DNA from: Apodospora peruviana
Lineage: Eukaryota; Ascomycota; Sordariomycetes; Sordariales; Lasiosphaeriaceae
Assembly (NCBI GenBank): GCA_033439685.1
Contig: JAUEDM010000021.1
Location: 1-17,677 of the forward strand
Length of the DNA stretch: 17,677 nt
Direction: 5' to 3'
Positions 1 through 12,236 of the stretch are shown piece after piece. Position numbers and translations under genes: made by a program. How positions within the stretch are numbered: the stretch's first letter is position 1; each line of letters starts with the position of its first letter. The notes under the pieces are model-generated. The model was not told the origin of the DNA, made no database searches, and saw only the letters and a program-made list of their open reading frames with translations.

Positions 1-1
1 C

Positions 2-890
2 TACTCTACCGTGGAGGGCGGCCAGAGGGTCGAGGTCCGCAGTGACGGCATGGGAGTCTCGATCTTTACCGGAGGCGGGGCGGAATCAAAGGTCACGAAA
101 GCCGTATGCACACCTCACCTATTCCAGTCTCAACCCCTGGAAATAATACATGCTAACATCGGCCTTGCTCAATCAGGACCTCAACTTCACATCCGGCACA
201 ATCCACATCATCGACAAAGTCCTGACCATCCCGGCGAACCTCACCTCCGTCCTCATGTCCTCTCCTCCCGACCTCTCGTCCCTTACCGGCGCCGTGACCA
301 AGGCCAACCTGGCCCAGACTCTCTCCGACGTCCCGCAGCTAACCATCTTCGCGCCCAACAACGCCGCGTTCGAGGCCATCAGCGACGTCGCGGCTGGTCT
401 GACTGTCGAACAGCTGACCGCCGTGCTCGGATACCACGCCATCGCGGGCGCGGTGGTTTACAGCACCGACATCACCACCACCACAATGAATGTCAAGACG
501 GTCGAGGGCTCGGAGGTGATGGTGCGCGTTGAGGATGGCAACGTCATGGTGAATGACGCAAAGGTTATCATGCCTAATATCCTCATCAAGAATGGTGTCG
601 TGCACGTCATTGATGGGTAAGTCCTCTCTTTATACTCTTCCTCCTCCCCGAGAGACATCTCCTGTGATGATCGACCTCTTTCTGACAAAAGACACCCGCT
701 TTCCAATAGTGTTTTGATTCCCGAGGACCTGTCTGGTTCTCCCACCCCTTCTGCGGGCCCTTCCACCACCACGAGCGGCACCCCGATGAGTCCCACATCG
801 TCAGTTGTGACCGGCGCAGCCGCGGCCAAGGGGCAATTTGCCGGGGTGGCTGTTGTACTTGGAGGTCTTTCCATTATCCTTAACCTGTAA
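2..890 (+). CDS. Secreted fasciclin (FAS1) domain protein, GPI-anchored type, 5'-partial
   Basis: Three exons are visible: 2-103, 177-616 and 710-890, giving 240 residues; the gene continues upstream of the window. Intron 104-176 begins GTATGC and has a TGCTAAC-like branch site; intron 617-709 begins GTAAGT and ends AATAG. The spliced protein shows the end of one FAS1 repeat (GTIHIIDKVLTIP), then a second complete FAS1 repeat with a TIFAPNNAAF core and a closing VVHVIDGVLIPED box. A Ser/Thr/Pro/Gly stretch follows, then a hydrophobic C-terminus (GVAVVLGGLSIILNL) typical of a GPI signal. FAS1 proteins act at the cell surface in adhesion or wall contact. The family call is firm; the GPI anchor is inferred from the tail. 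The gene is convergent with the kinase pseudogene, 83 bp away. Confidence 0.88.
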
Positions 891-973
891 TGGGTATTTG
901 GATGTAATCGATATAAAGTGTAAGATATAGTGGATCTAGCCAGCATTGAAATGAAAATGGTAGTTGATGAGCC

Positions 974-2380
<1,407 letters not shown>

Positions 2381-3058
2381 TGGCGCACGGTGACGCGGTT
2401 CAGGTGACGCGCTATCCGTATACGGCAGCCTCGGTTCTAGGCTAGGTGTCCCGTCTGGCTGAAGATAAACACACGGGTCCCCTGACGGTACTATGGTAGG
2501 TACTTGTGTGTACAAGTAGTGAATCAGCCAACATATGCACACATGATCAACGGCGGGGGTTTAATTGCACACTTCCAGCCGATAAGCCAGCCTCTGACTT
2601 TTTCTATTGGGCAACAAACATTCAGCCTGCGGCACAAATAACGCCTGCCTAGGCACCACCAGAAGCCTGACTATTGTGGCGCTCTTGGCAAGGAGCATTG
2701 TCATGTGTTAGGCATATTCCAGTCCCAACCCTCTCGTTTCTGCACCAGACACGGACGATAGTATCAACAGTCGTTGGATGGAGAAGCTGTTTCACCACTT
2801 TGGACAAAAGAAAAACGACTACCGGAGAAACTAGCTCGCGTACAGCCTAGCTTTGGGGCAGCTGGTCATCTGGATCACACTTCCACTATTACACCGAACA
2901 CCAAGATCATTGAGTTCCGCGCGCCTAGGAGTAAAGGGCATACCTCTAATTGACCCGAGAGCAACAATACAGCAAAGTGAGCACAACTGCGCATCACCAG
3001 ACTCCAGCACAGTCAAAAACACTTTGTCTATCAGATTTCCACTACGGGGCACTGACGG
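2381..3058. other. Intergenic region, no supported gene
   Basis: This 678-nt stretch lies between the 5' end of the kinase pseudogene and the proposed start of the membrane protein gene, so it should contain two divergent 5' regions. Only short open frames without recognisable families are present. I see no RNA gene or clear repeat in it. Confidence 0.5.
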
Positions 3059-4604
3059 ATGGGGGGACTGTGGAATGTCGAGACCCGAGCTTTCCCACCA
3101 ACCGGTGGTGACAAGAGCGGGCTGGGACTGGTCATATGGGATCTTTTGGTTATGATCTGTTTGGCTATATGCAACCGTTGTATGTATATGGGGCAGGCAT
3201 CGTCTCGGGGGACTCTACGGCTGCTTCATGTCGCGATTGCCCTTCTCTCCGTGTGAGTCCCCTCCCGCAGCTACTTGTGTTGATCGTCTCCTTCAAGTTG
3301 GACCATGAACTATAAGGAAGCGTTTCACTTTCATGACCAAGACAACCACTAACTATTGCAGGTGGTTTTTTCTCCACTGTCTCGATCTATTTATTCACCA
3401 GTTCCGGGCCCCGGTCAGATATTCCTACATTATCGCACCGGCAATATTTGACATCTTCAGGTTTTTATCTGACGTGCTGATAATACCAGGCTTCTGGCTA
3501 GCCCTGCAGCGATATCAGAGACCCGATGTACCACAGTTCCCTGTCATCGAGGAAGACAAAGACGCACTGGTGATGTGCACACTTGTCTGGATTCTCGGGA
3601 TTTACCAGATTGGTCTGAATTTCTCGTTCAGCTTCGCCTGGCTGGGTTTTGCGGACCTCGCGGCCATCGACAGGATCGCCAAATCACGAAGTGCCTTCCA
3701 TGTCGCCTTTGCCGCATTATACTTCTTCGTCACAATTTTCGTCGTGGTAACGTCCCTTGAGCATGGAATCAGAAAGAGACGAGCTGTCGCATTGGTTGTG
3801 CTGCCAAAGTCAACACTTGATTCTTTGGAAGATGTGAGTAATCCTCAATTTTATAGCGTGACCTTGTCATTCCATCCAGGTGGTCCGCAAATGTGCCCCT
3901 GGATGGTCTCCTGCTATCTTTAAATTGCATGATTCCTTTTCCTTTCTTCTGGTCGTTTCACGGAGCCTAACACATAGGGAATGTAGTCGCGATATCTCAT
4001 GAATACCGCCCTGATCGCTTTATTGTTTCGCTCGTTTTGTGAGCTCGTCATTGTCGGCCAAATTGATCGGTCCCCAGAGAACCTGGTTCAGGTCTACGTC
4101 GCCCGTGACGTCTGTTACGGCTTGTTCAGCGCAGCAATGTCTTATTTTGTTCTCGCCGCCACACCTATGAAATGGCACAAAAAGGAAGATCCATGGGAGG
4201 CTGATAAGATGGAAAACGAGCGACTCAAGCAGATCGCCCGGAACGAAGCGGTAGCAACCTGTCTGGCTGTTGAGGCTGCTATGGTCAAGTGGGTTCCCGA
4301 GCTGGAAAGCATCTTTCTCGATAAGATCGCCGAAGCTACTCGGGACGGGTCGACGACAGGGCCACCCATTGGGGTGATAATGGACGGACTTGGAGATAAA
4401 GTTGAGCACGACTTTGCAAATCGGCACCAGTCCGGACTTGTTGGAGCAGTGAAAATGGCTACGGACGCAACACCACCAGAGTCGGATTTTGATATGAGAC
4501 TTAAGGACGCTAAATTGGAGTATATCGAATTACTGCGTGCTCGATACAAGGACTGGGACCCAATCTTTAAGTGGGGGGAAAATTCAAGTGTAAATACCAG
4601 CTAA
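3059..4604 (+). CDS. Hypothetical seven-transmembrane protein, fungal
   Basis: Model: exons 3059-3252, 3362-3833 and 3987-4604, giving 427 residues. Intron 1 starts GTGAGT and ends CTAACTATTGCAG; intron 2 starts GTGAGT, has a CCTAACAC branch-like site, and uses the AG at 3986 because a TAG lies in frame just before it. Both junctions restore a continuous hydrophobic protein. Candidate helices lie near residues 22-40, 57-76, 86-113, 134-160, 177-197, 226-246 and 264-283, followed by a charged soluble tail of about 140 residues. I do not recognise the family; it shows no CFEM cysteines, no RTA1-type signature and no transporter motif that I can see. The first ATG is a reasonable but not proven start (upstream bases ACGG). 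The seven-helix count is a visual estimate. Confidence 0.72.
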
Positions 4605-5643
4605 CGTTAATTATTCCAGTTTTGAAGATACTCAACAGCGCCTCCAGATAGGCTCGTCATACTTGGTTCATTATTTGCAGCTATGATCCCATTAATTGCA
4701 AAGCGTTGTTTCTTTCAACTGTTAATATTTGGTCCGTTGGCCAACGGCATTTAATTTCAACGGTTGAGAATTCTCAGGAGCAAGGTCCACATAGTTGCAT
4801 GATTCCGTAGCTTGGCATGTTGAAGCTATTCACAACTGGAAAGAGCACTTTAAGACTCAAGCCTCTTCCCAATTGCAACATGGTCAACTTCATCAACTTC
4901 ATTAACAATCCATCCACTAACCGTCATTCCAACCATCAAATACCGAAGAACTTGGCTAACTCTGCCTTTATACTAGCCAGTCAATTACAATTGACGACCA
5001 TGACGGCCGCGCGACCGTACCACACACTGGCACACGCATACAAGCCGGGTCCAGTCCACCACAACGAAGCTGACGGCCACAGACGCACACAAACAACAAG
5101 TTCAATTCACGACAACGGAACCACACATCAATCCGCTCTCCAACGGCAACTGCAAACTCAGCGACTGACTGGGTTGAGCAGCGCTCCGCGCTGGGAATCG
5201 CCCACGGACGATCGCACACGTGGATCGGTGGCCCAGATGCCGAAAAGGGGTTCTGAATGCCCAAGTGCAATTTCCAAGCACTGCAAGCATTGATAGAGCC
5301 CGTTCCAGAAAGCAAACTATTTGCACCAAAATTGGAATAGCGCGCCTCTGCCGCGAGACTAGTGGACGCCTCAGCTGGTCTTTCGCGAAGGTGGCGCTCA
5401 GCCCATCCAGTCGGGTTCATGCACATCTCAGCTTTGGCCAGCGGCTCACAACTTCCAAGAGGTCTGGACGTGCCCGTGCAAGCTCATTTTTTTTTTGATA
5501 TTTTTGTCGCCTGGGATGGGTTCGCAAACTTCAAGACGTGGTTCTCCCCGTTAAGAATGGGTTCTGGGGCTGTTTCTTCTCAGCAGGATATGGTCTACTA
5601 GTTGTCGCTCTTTTGGAAGCCATCGGTCTTTGTCTTTTTGAAC
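4605..5643. other. Intergenic region upstream of the WSC gene
   Basis: About 1 kb between two genes of the same strand. It holds a cluster of Myb-like sites (4716-4766) and pyrimidine-rich stretches, including a T run near 5489-5497. Open frames inside it show no recognisable domain. It should contain the 3' UTR of the membrane protein gene and the promoter of the WSC gene. Confidence 0.5.
4716..4766. promoter_or_regulatory. Myb-like site cluster around a perfect 14-bp palindrome
   Basis: CCGTTGGCCAACGG at 4734-4747 is a perfect 14-bp palindrome. The same CAACNG core recurs at 4716-4721 (CAACTG) and 4758-4763 (CAACGG), and on the opposite strand at 4761-4766. CAACNG is the known core of Myb-type DNA-binding proteins. 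Being about 880 bp upstream of the WSC start and about 110 bp past the membrane-protein stop, it could be an upstream regulatory element or part of a 3' end. Function is inferred only from the motif. Confidence 0.35.
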
Positions 5644-8237
5644 ATGTCTCGCATATTCACTTTCTTTACCCTCGCGGCGGCCCTTTCGGGTCTTGGCGTC
5701 ACCGCGTCTCCTCATAGGCCCGCCTTCAGACGTCGAGACATGCCTCAGATTCCGGGCTACGACTTCGCAGGATGTTATACCGAGGCCACCAGCGGCCGAG
5801 CCCTCACAGGCTCTGCCTTCTTCGACGATCTCATGACCATCGAGAAGTGTGCTGCGGCTTGCACTGGCTTCTCGCACTTCGGTGTCGAGTACGGTCGGGA
5901 GTGTTATTGCGGGAACACTCTCAATGGCGGTAGCACAGCAACCGGCCTTTCCGACTGCTCCTTTCCTTGCCCGGGCGATGCGACCGAGAACTGTGGTGCC
6001 GGCAATCGTCTTGACCTTTACATCCGCTCTGCCACCGCCCCGCCGCCGCCTTCGTCGCCAACATCCTACGCCTCCCGGGGCTGCCACGCCGAACCCACCG
6101 CGGGTGGGCGAGCGCTGACGGGCAAGTCTGTTGGGACCAACGACATGACGGTGGAAAGGTGTGCTGCTTTCTGCGGTGATGCTGGATACACTCTTTTCGG
6201 GCTCGAGTACTACCACGAGTGCTACTGTGGTTTTGCTCTGGCACCCGGCACCCAAACCGCCCCCGAGACCGACTGCAGCTTTCCATGTGCAGGCAACCCG
6301 GCCGAGAAGTGCGGAGGTGACTGGCGCCTCAACGTCTACGAGTTGACTGCAGACACACCAGATACACCAAGCAGCGACGCACCGAGCGCATCTGCTCCGC
6401 CATCTACTCCGTCTCCTGTTCCTGTCGGCTACATCAGCGAGGGATGCTACACCGAGGCCACAGGGATGCGGGCATTGAGCAGTGTGTCCTTCTATGACGA
6501 CTTCATGACGGTTGAAAAATGTGCTGCCGTCTGTGTGAGCTACGCCTACTTCGGCCTCGAGTACAGCAGAGAGTGCTACTGCGGCAACACCATCAACGCG
6601 GGCAGTGTGCCCACCGACGCCTCCCAGTGTAGCTTCCCCTGCCCCGGAAAGCCGGCAGAGAAGTGCGGCGCCGGAGACCGGCTCAACTTGTACAACAACC
6701 ATCCCCCGGCCCCGACGACGACTTCAACTTCAAGCGACATTATCACCAGCAGCTCCATGTCGGTTGCCCCGTCTTCATCCTCGGCTCCTCCAACCTCTTC
6801 GGCTCCCGACGATGACGACGATGATGATGACTGCGACGACGACGATGAAAGCAGCAGCGCGATCTCATCAACACCACCATCGAGCATCTCCTCTGTCCCG
6901 GTTTCCTCGATAAGCTCAGCCGAGTCTTCAAGCATGCCCTCAGCCGCGCCCTCGTCGTCCATACAGTCATCCATGCCCTCGTCCACGCCCTCATCGTCTA
7001 TGCCATCGTCATCCTTGCCGTCATCCGTGCCGTCTTCATCGTCGGCAACTCCAACCTCTTCGGCTCCCGACGATGATGACTGCGACGAAGAAAGCAGCTC
7101 CCCGATCTCATCAACACCGCCATCGAGCATCTCCTCTATCCCCATATCCTCAATCACCTCAGTAGAGTCTTCAGCCGCGCCCTCGTCTTCCGCACCATTG
7201 TCGTCTGCGACGCCGTCATCCGCACCCTCGTCTGCGATACCTTCTTCATCTACGCCCGTAGTATCCGAGCCCTCGTCTGATCGCCTGCCTGGGCCCTCAT
7301 CCGCACCTGTAGTATCCGAACCCTCGTCCGATCCCCCGTCAGCGCCCTCGCCCGCGCCTTCGTCCATTATACCAAGCAGCACAAGTTCCACCTCATCTTC
7401 AACGTCGGCTTCGTCGAGCTCTACGTCATCGTCTAGTTCCTCATTCTCTTCAACATCCTCCATATCAAGCTCCACCACCTCGTCAAGCTCCACGACAAGC
7501 TCCACGACAAGCTCCACGACATCGTCATCATCATCCTCTTCGTCCTCGGTAAAGTCTCCTCCCAAAACCCTCTACGCACCGACACGATTGTCTTATGTTT
7601 GTGACCATGATCGCCTTAGCTAACTCAGCCGCAACACCAGTCGTCGTCCTCAACAACCTCGACCGCCGACCCACCCCTACCTACCGAAGCCATCACGAAC
7701 GGGGGGTTTGAACAGGTCGGGAGTTGGTCCATTAAGAGCATGGCCCCAGGGGCAATATCATACAGCTTCACCAACACCAATGATCCGCACGGCGGCCTCC
7801 AGTCGGCGTCGGTTACTTATGGTACAGGCGCGGCTGCCTACCAGGCGTGGTTCAACCAAGCCATCACGCTGCGGCCAAATAAGCGATACATCTTTAGCGC
7901 TGTAAGCAAACCCCCTCTCTATTTAATTTTTTTTTGCTACCTGACTTGGTTGAGGACTCGGAGAACTGACGTGACAAACTCGCAGTGGGCGAAAGCCAGC
8001 TCAGCCAACCCAGGTTGCGCTATAACGTGCTACATCGGCACTGCGGATGGTAATCAGAACCTCAAGACTCTGGCGCAAATCACCTCGTCCAATCTCAGGC
8101 CCAATTGGGCTCAGTTAACAGGCTTCTACGACACTACCGCCACAACACAGTTCACAATCAATGTGCGCTGGACGTGTTCCGGTGCAGCATCACGGGTGTA
8201 TTACGTCGACGATCTGAGCCTCACTACTACTCCCTAA
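5644..8237 (+). CDS. Secreted triple WSC-domain protein with Ser/Thr linker and C-terminal carbohydrate-binding-like module
   Basis: Exons are 5644-7548, 7641-7901 and 7986-8237, giving 805 residues. The ATG at 5644 (context AAC-ATG-T) precedes a good signal peptide (MSRIFTFFTLAAALSG, cleavage near residue 21). Three WSC domains follow at about 39-127, 140-233 and 262-350, each with the GC(Y/H)xE start, CAxxC, the ECYCG box and a CSFPCxGxxxEKCG-type end. Residues 351-650 are Ser/Thr/Pro rich with two acidic patches containing a lone Cys (about 389-401 and 476-481). Residues 651-805 begin ITNGGFE and end YYVDDLSLT, resembling a galactose-binding-like beta-sandwich (CBM4/9-like). Introns are in phase 0. 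WSC domains bind wall glycans or act in stress sensing. No transmembrane segment or GPI tail is seen, so it is probably a secreted or wall-associated lectin-like protein rather than a membrane WSC sensor. The intron 1 acceptor at 7640 was preferred over 7628, which lies too close to the branch site. Confidence 0.88.
6773..7172 (+). repeat. Two diverged copies of an acidic/Ser linker unit in the WSC gene
   Basis: Copy A (about 6773-6930) and copy B (about 7033-7172) start 260 nt apart. Both encode PTSSAPDDDD, then an Asp/Glu patch with one Cys, then ESSS, ISSTPPSSISS and a Ser-rich end. Copy B is shortened within the Asp run. The pair looks like internal duplication followed by Asp-codon length change. 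Confidence 0.75.
7485..7520 (+). repeat. 12-nt minisatellite, three perfect copies, in the WSC gene
   Basis: The unit AAGCTCCACGAC is repeated three times without mismatch, encoding part of the Ser/Thr linker. The multiple-of-three unit means copy-number change keeps the reading frame. Confidence 0.85.
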
Positions 8238-9066
8238 GGTAGCTGGCAATGGCGGAGTCCATCCTTTGGTTAGAAGATTCTGTACCTAGTTATGATAATT
8301 ACATTATGGCCGTGCGATGCGGGTGTGGTGCAGTCTAGGTCCATTTTATTCCAGTTAATAATACATTATATCAGTGATGCAGGAAAGGCTGGCTTTGCTG
8401 GGTGGCTGGCCTCCACAGTCGGCCAATCAGCAAAGGCATGTCAAGCGCACGGGCCAAGCTCTAAATAGATTAGATAAGATATTAGATAAGCCTTAGCGCG
8501 GGGCATGCACTTTCTTACTTGAGGAAGTGTAAGCTCTGCAATTCCTTTCTTAATCATCATCCCTTTCCTACCACAACCATACTGCATACTAGCTATATTC
8601 GTTGTACTGGGAAATACGCCATCAATCAGTTTCAGCAGATCCAAGTAATTTGGACCGTCCACTCGTAAACCACCTCAGTAGACATGTGGTCAGGAATTAC
8701 TTTGTAGACGATTCTACGGTACATAGTAAGGTAGCCATCGGTTACTTCTCAAAGATCCTAGCTCGGACTTTCCAGGGCACCTGGTAGCCATCTTGGAAAT
8801 ACTCAATTAAGCAGCAAGAGACGCCTTGTAGATGCCGTCTCAGGCCCTAGCAGCCGATGGCAGAAGATGTTACAGACAAGGATCTTACAGGGATTTGTAA
8901 GGTACCCGATCGTTACTTTACCGTGGAAATGGTGTACCACGGCGCACTTGCAGGCTCCGTCCTCATCAGTTATGAACGTTATAATAGCAGTACAAACACC
9001 GTCAAAAGTCATGGTATCTCGACCCTACACGAAACACGCCAAACCACGATCCCCTTGCTCAGAAAA
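8238..9066. other. Convergent intergenic region
   Basis: This lies between the 3' ends of the WSC gene and the Zn2Cys6 regulator. It is AT-richer than the flanking genes, has a short ATTAGATAAG direct repeat near 8467-8489, and contains a degenerate inverted repeat (8712-8929). No supported gene is seen. Confidence 0.5.
8712..8929. repeat. Degenerate inverted repeat, possible decayed MITE-like element
   Basis: The arm at 8712-8759 and the reverse complement of the arm at 8879-8929 share blocks such as AGGATCTT, GTAA, CGAT and TACCGT-GAA; by eye they are about 65-70% alike over roughly 50 nt with gaps. The spacer is about 120 nt. Each arm is itself nearly palindromic (GTAAGGTA...GTTAC). No transposase and no clear target-site duplication were found. 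Confidence 0.35.
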
Positions 9067-11604
9067 CTAAAATTGTCCCATAGATCCACCTGCACTACTC
9101 TGGTCACCTGCCCATCTGCTATTGTCATCATCAAACTCTGCCTCTCCCGTTCTGGCCAGCTGCGTCAAGTCAAATCCAGGATCAGCCACCGGGTTCGCAA
9201 ACCCCTCCTCCCACAGCATAGTGTCCGTTCCAACCCCCATGGACTCATCATAGAACGGTTCTCCGAGCTGTCTATGGTCCATCATGGAAAACATAGGGGT
9301 AGGATTTTCGCGACTTTGACTCAGTTGACTAATCCGCCGAGGCATACTGGTGTTGATCTCGTGCGACGAGCTCGTCGATGCCGCTGAGCTGATGTTCGGG
9401 AGACCAGTAGCCGTTTGTGCAACAACCAGGCTATTAGCTGTCCCGGGCGACTGCATGTTACCACTGGCCGACCACGGGCTGGAGCCGGGAGGAGGCGATG
9501 AGAAGTCGAACTCCGGCATCCCTTCAGGAAACAGATCAAAGGCTTGCGGCCACTGAAAAGATGGCGAGAGCTCCTCGCCGAACGGCATGGCAGTGGACCG
9601 CAAATGGGCCAGCAGCTCATATCGAGCGCCCATATGACTGTTTCCGCGCTCCGCCATGCCGCGCAGCAGACGGAGGCCCTCATTCATGCGCTGCGTGTTG
9701 ACCGCGTCGGCCGGGAACGCAACGCACACCATGACCAGCACGATGGTGGCCGAGAAGATGTGCTCGCCGTCCATGTAGCCGTACGTAGCCACGAGGTCGC
9801 GCTGCTCGGCGACGGCCATCATCTTGACGGTCTCCTGCGCAGCCGACACGCACATCTCGATCATGCGCACCGTTGTCTGGCTCAGGCCTTCTTTCCAGTC
9901 CTTCTCCTTGGCGTCTGGACCGCCATGGCCGCGGATTTCGCGGAGCCGTTGCTGCACGACGTGGAAGAAGAGCGGACGCGCTGTCATGTTGATGCACGAG
10001 TAATAGTGGCTGAAAGTGCTGACGCTCTCGCGGTTGGTGCTGAGCTTGGAGGCCTCAAAGCGGAGTTCGTCCGGTAGGTTTTGGTTCCATTTTGAAAGGG
10101 AAAGAATGATGCTCTGGACCGAGGCCATCAGGCTTCGGCCGGATTTGGGCTGTTGGGCTTTGCTGTAGATGGACTTGGTGATATCGCCGAGGATCCGGGA
10201 CAACTCGGTGTAATGGCGGAGCACGACGGCCGGGCAGTAGTCGGCCTCACCCGGTAATTTAGATGGCAGTGCGGTGCCGATGTCCTCGTCTTGGATGGTA
10301 ATCGGATTCCCTGACTTGACTGACAGGATTCTGTCAAGGCTGTAGATGCTCCACCAGACGCGACGGCGGTGCTCGCGCACGGCATCGTCGATCTCGGGTG
10401 ACAGCGTGTCTGTCGACTTGACTTCCTGGTGCAGGCCGAGGGAAATTGCCATGCGCAGGGCCATGCCTATGTACAAGAAGGCCGCATCTCTGCGGTTCAT
10501 GTTCTGCATGAAGTAGCCCACGAGCGCAAGGGTCTCGACGCACAAGATGGAACCCTCCTCGTGTGCATCCGGGAGCAGCTGCAGCGCGTGGGTGAAGTAC
10601 TCGAAGCCGGGGGGACCTTTGAAGTCGATCCACTGGTTGACCGAGTAGAGCTGGCCAAAGGCAAGCGTGAGGAGAACTTTGGCGTAGGCCAGGCAGGCTT
10701 CCTTGTCTGACAGGTCCGGCTGTCCACGATAGGCGGCGATAAGCTCCTGGTCAAAAGCACCGGGGTCGGTAAAGGCAAAGATGGTTCCGATATATGTATA
10801 CTGTGCGGCAAATAACCGGCGTGCAATATCGATTGGCGGGAGCCTTATGTGGTTCATGGCTGCGAGCCGACGAGAAGGTAGTGCTCCAGGGTCGTAGAAG
10901 TTGGGATTGAAGTCCAGGCTGCCATCGTCGCCGGGAACTCCTGAAAGCTGGCGAACGTTGCGGAGGAAGTAGTCTGAGTGCCCCGGCCCTTTAAAGCTCG
11001 TAGATGGTCTGTCGAGGCTAAGTTGTGTGAAAGGACCGAGAAGAACATGGTCGTCCTCGATCTGCTCATCACTGTCCTCGGCAGCAGCATGATGTCTTCT
11101 GGAAGTGCCGTCGGCTGTGATCAAGGTGCCAGTGGCTCGAGGTCGGGCAGTTCGACGGACACCTTTCATGGTCCGCTCGTACGTCCCTCTGTCCGACGCC
11201 TTGAGTCGTTCAGCCAATGTGGACTCATATTTCTTCACCTTGGCCTCCAGAACTCGCAGGTAGCTGAGGAGCACAACAGGTAATATCTGATCAGTCTATC
11301 ACTTATGAATTCGAAGGCTTGTTGACAAGACTTACTCTTCTTTGACTGCTATCATCCTGGATTCCTCATAGATACACTCAAATGCACCAACTCGGCATCT
11401 CTGACATATTGGCTTTTCTTTTGAGCAGGATTGCCGACGATTCCGACACCGAAGACAGCTGAGAACATTCCCACAGGTGAGACATTTTGGTTTACGGGGT
11501 TATTGGTATGGATGGACTGCCACTCACGCGACTGGCCTGACCGAGGGGTGCTCATGGTGTTCAGGGGGCGGGGAGGAGGATTCTGATACCGTCGAGGCAT
11601 CCAT
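9067..11604 (-). CDS. Zn2Cys6 fungal transcription factor with fungal_trans middle domain
   Basis: Minus-strand exons are 11604-11528, 11458-11336 and 11263-9067, giving 798 residues. The ATG at 11604 leads to MDASTVSESSSPPPEHHEH. Introns 11527-11459 (GTGAGT) and 11335-11264 (GTAAGT) splice in frame, and the first joins the zinc cluster: cysteines at residues 27, 30, 37, 44, 47 and 54 (CLRC-x6-C-x6-C-x2-C-x6-C) with a basic RNRR stretch. A short leucine/lysine-rich dimerisation helix (YLRVLEAKVKKYE) follows at about 68-80. The fungal_trans regulatory domain spans roughly 210-480, including the RVWWSIYSLDRILS motif. The C-terminus is Ser/Pro and acidic, possibly activating. It binds DNA in the nucleus, probably as a dimer on CGG half-sites. 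It is divergent from the MFS permease across 1.4 kb, which suggests that it regulates the permease and perhaps the hydro-lyase; this is inference. Confidence 0.92.
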
Positions 11605-11833
11605 CGTGGGCGAGTTGGCCAGGCTCTGAGAGTGAGGAGTGATGGTGTTGCTAATAGGCTCGTCGGATAGAGTCCCCTAGAGCGACCAAGGGTGGAAATC
11701 GAAAGTGGCGACTACCTTGGTGAGTGGGTATGGAATGCATGGGAAGGTAGCTGGAGGAGGAAGGTGGCAAGTTGTTGACTCTATCTACCTATTATGTGGA
11801 TATGTGTACATCATGATGTCTTGACGCGCTAGA

Positions 11834-11843
11834 GATAATTATC
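11834..11843. promoter_or_regulatory. Palindromic double GATA site
   Basis: GATAATTATC is a perfect 10-bp palindrome made of two inverted GATA cores, about 230 bp upstream of the regulator's ATG. GATA factors such as AreA/Nit2 mediate nitrogen regulation in these fungi. Binding is inferred. Confidence 0.4.
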
Positions 11844-12236
11844 CAGAGCCTCGGAGGGGGTGGTTGGTGCCTGTCGGGGTGAATTTGTGAAAACATGAGC
11901 GGGACGATGGGGTCGATTCCCGATGAGCCCAGCGCCACAACGCTCCAGTCTCAAAATCTGCACCTTGCACATATAACAGGTGTCCTGTCAGCCCCACACA
12001 GTGGCTCAACTGAGAACAATAAATGCACGTATTCCAAATGAGGAATGCTTTGCACAGCCAGATTTTCGGGGTCGGTGTTCTGTGCCGATGTGCCATCCAA
12101 ATTCCAATGTTGCTTTCATTAAAAACTGGCGGTCAGTTCGTTGGATTCTCCCCCGCATGCCCGTCCCACCTCGCTGTTATCTAGTTCACCTAACCGGAAC
12201 AGGTCTAGCATGGATGCTGATAAGCTTTCGGGGGCC

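Noticed and set aside
5602..5643. Upstream extension of the WSC protein from a TTG
   Set aside because: The ATG at 5644 begins directly with a signal peptide, and a TTG start is not expected in a fungal nuclear gene.
5551..6702. 383-codon open frame antisense to the WSC gene
   Set aside because: Codon-composition shadow of the Cys/Ser/Thr-rich WSC coding strand; it shows no family features.
6576..7565. 329-codon acidic open frame antisense to the WSC linker
   Set aside because: The reverse of Ser/Asp codon repeats gives Asp/Glu/Val-rich sequence; low complexity and no start or intron logic.
9544..10077. 177-codon open frame antisense to the Zn2Cys6 gene
   Set aside because: It lies wholly inside a well-supported exon on the other strand.
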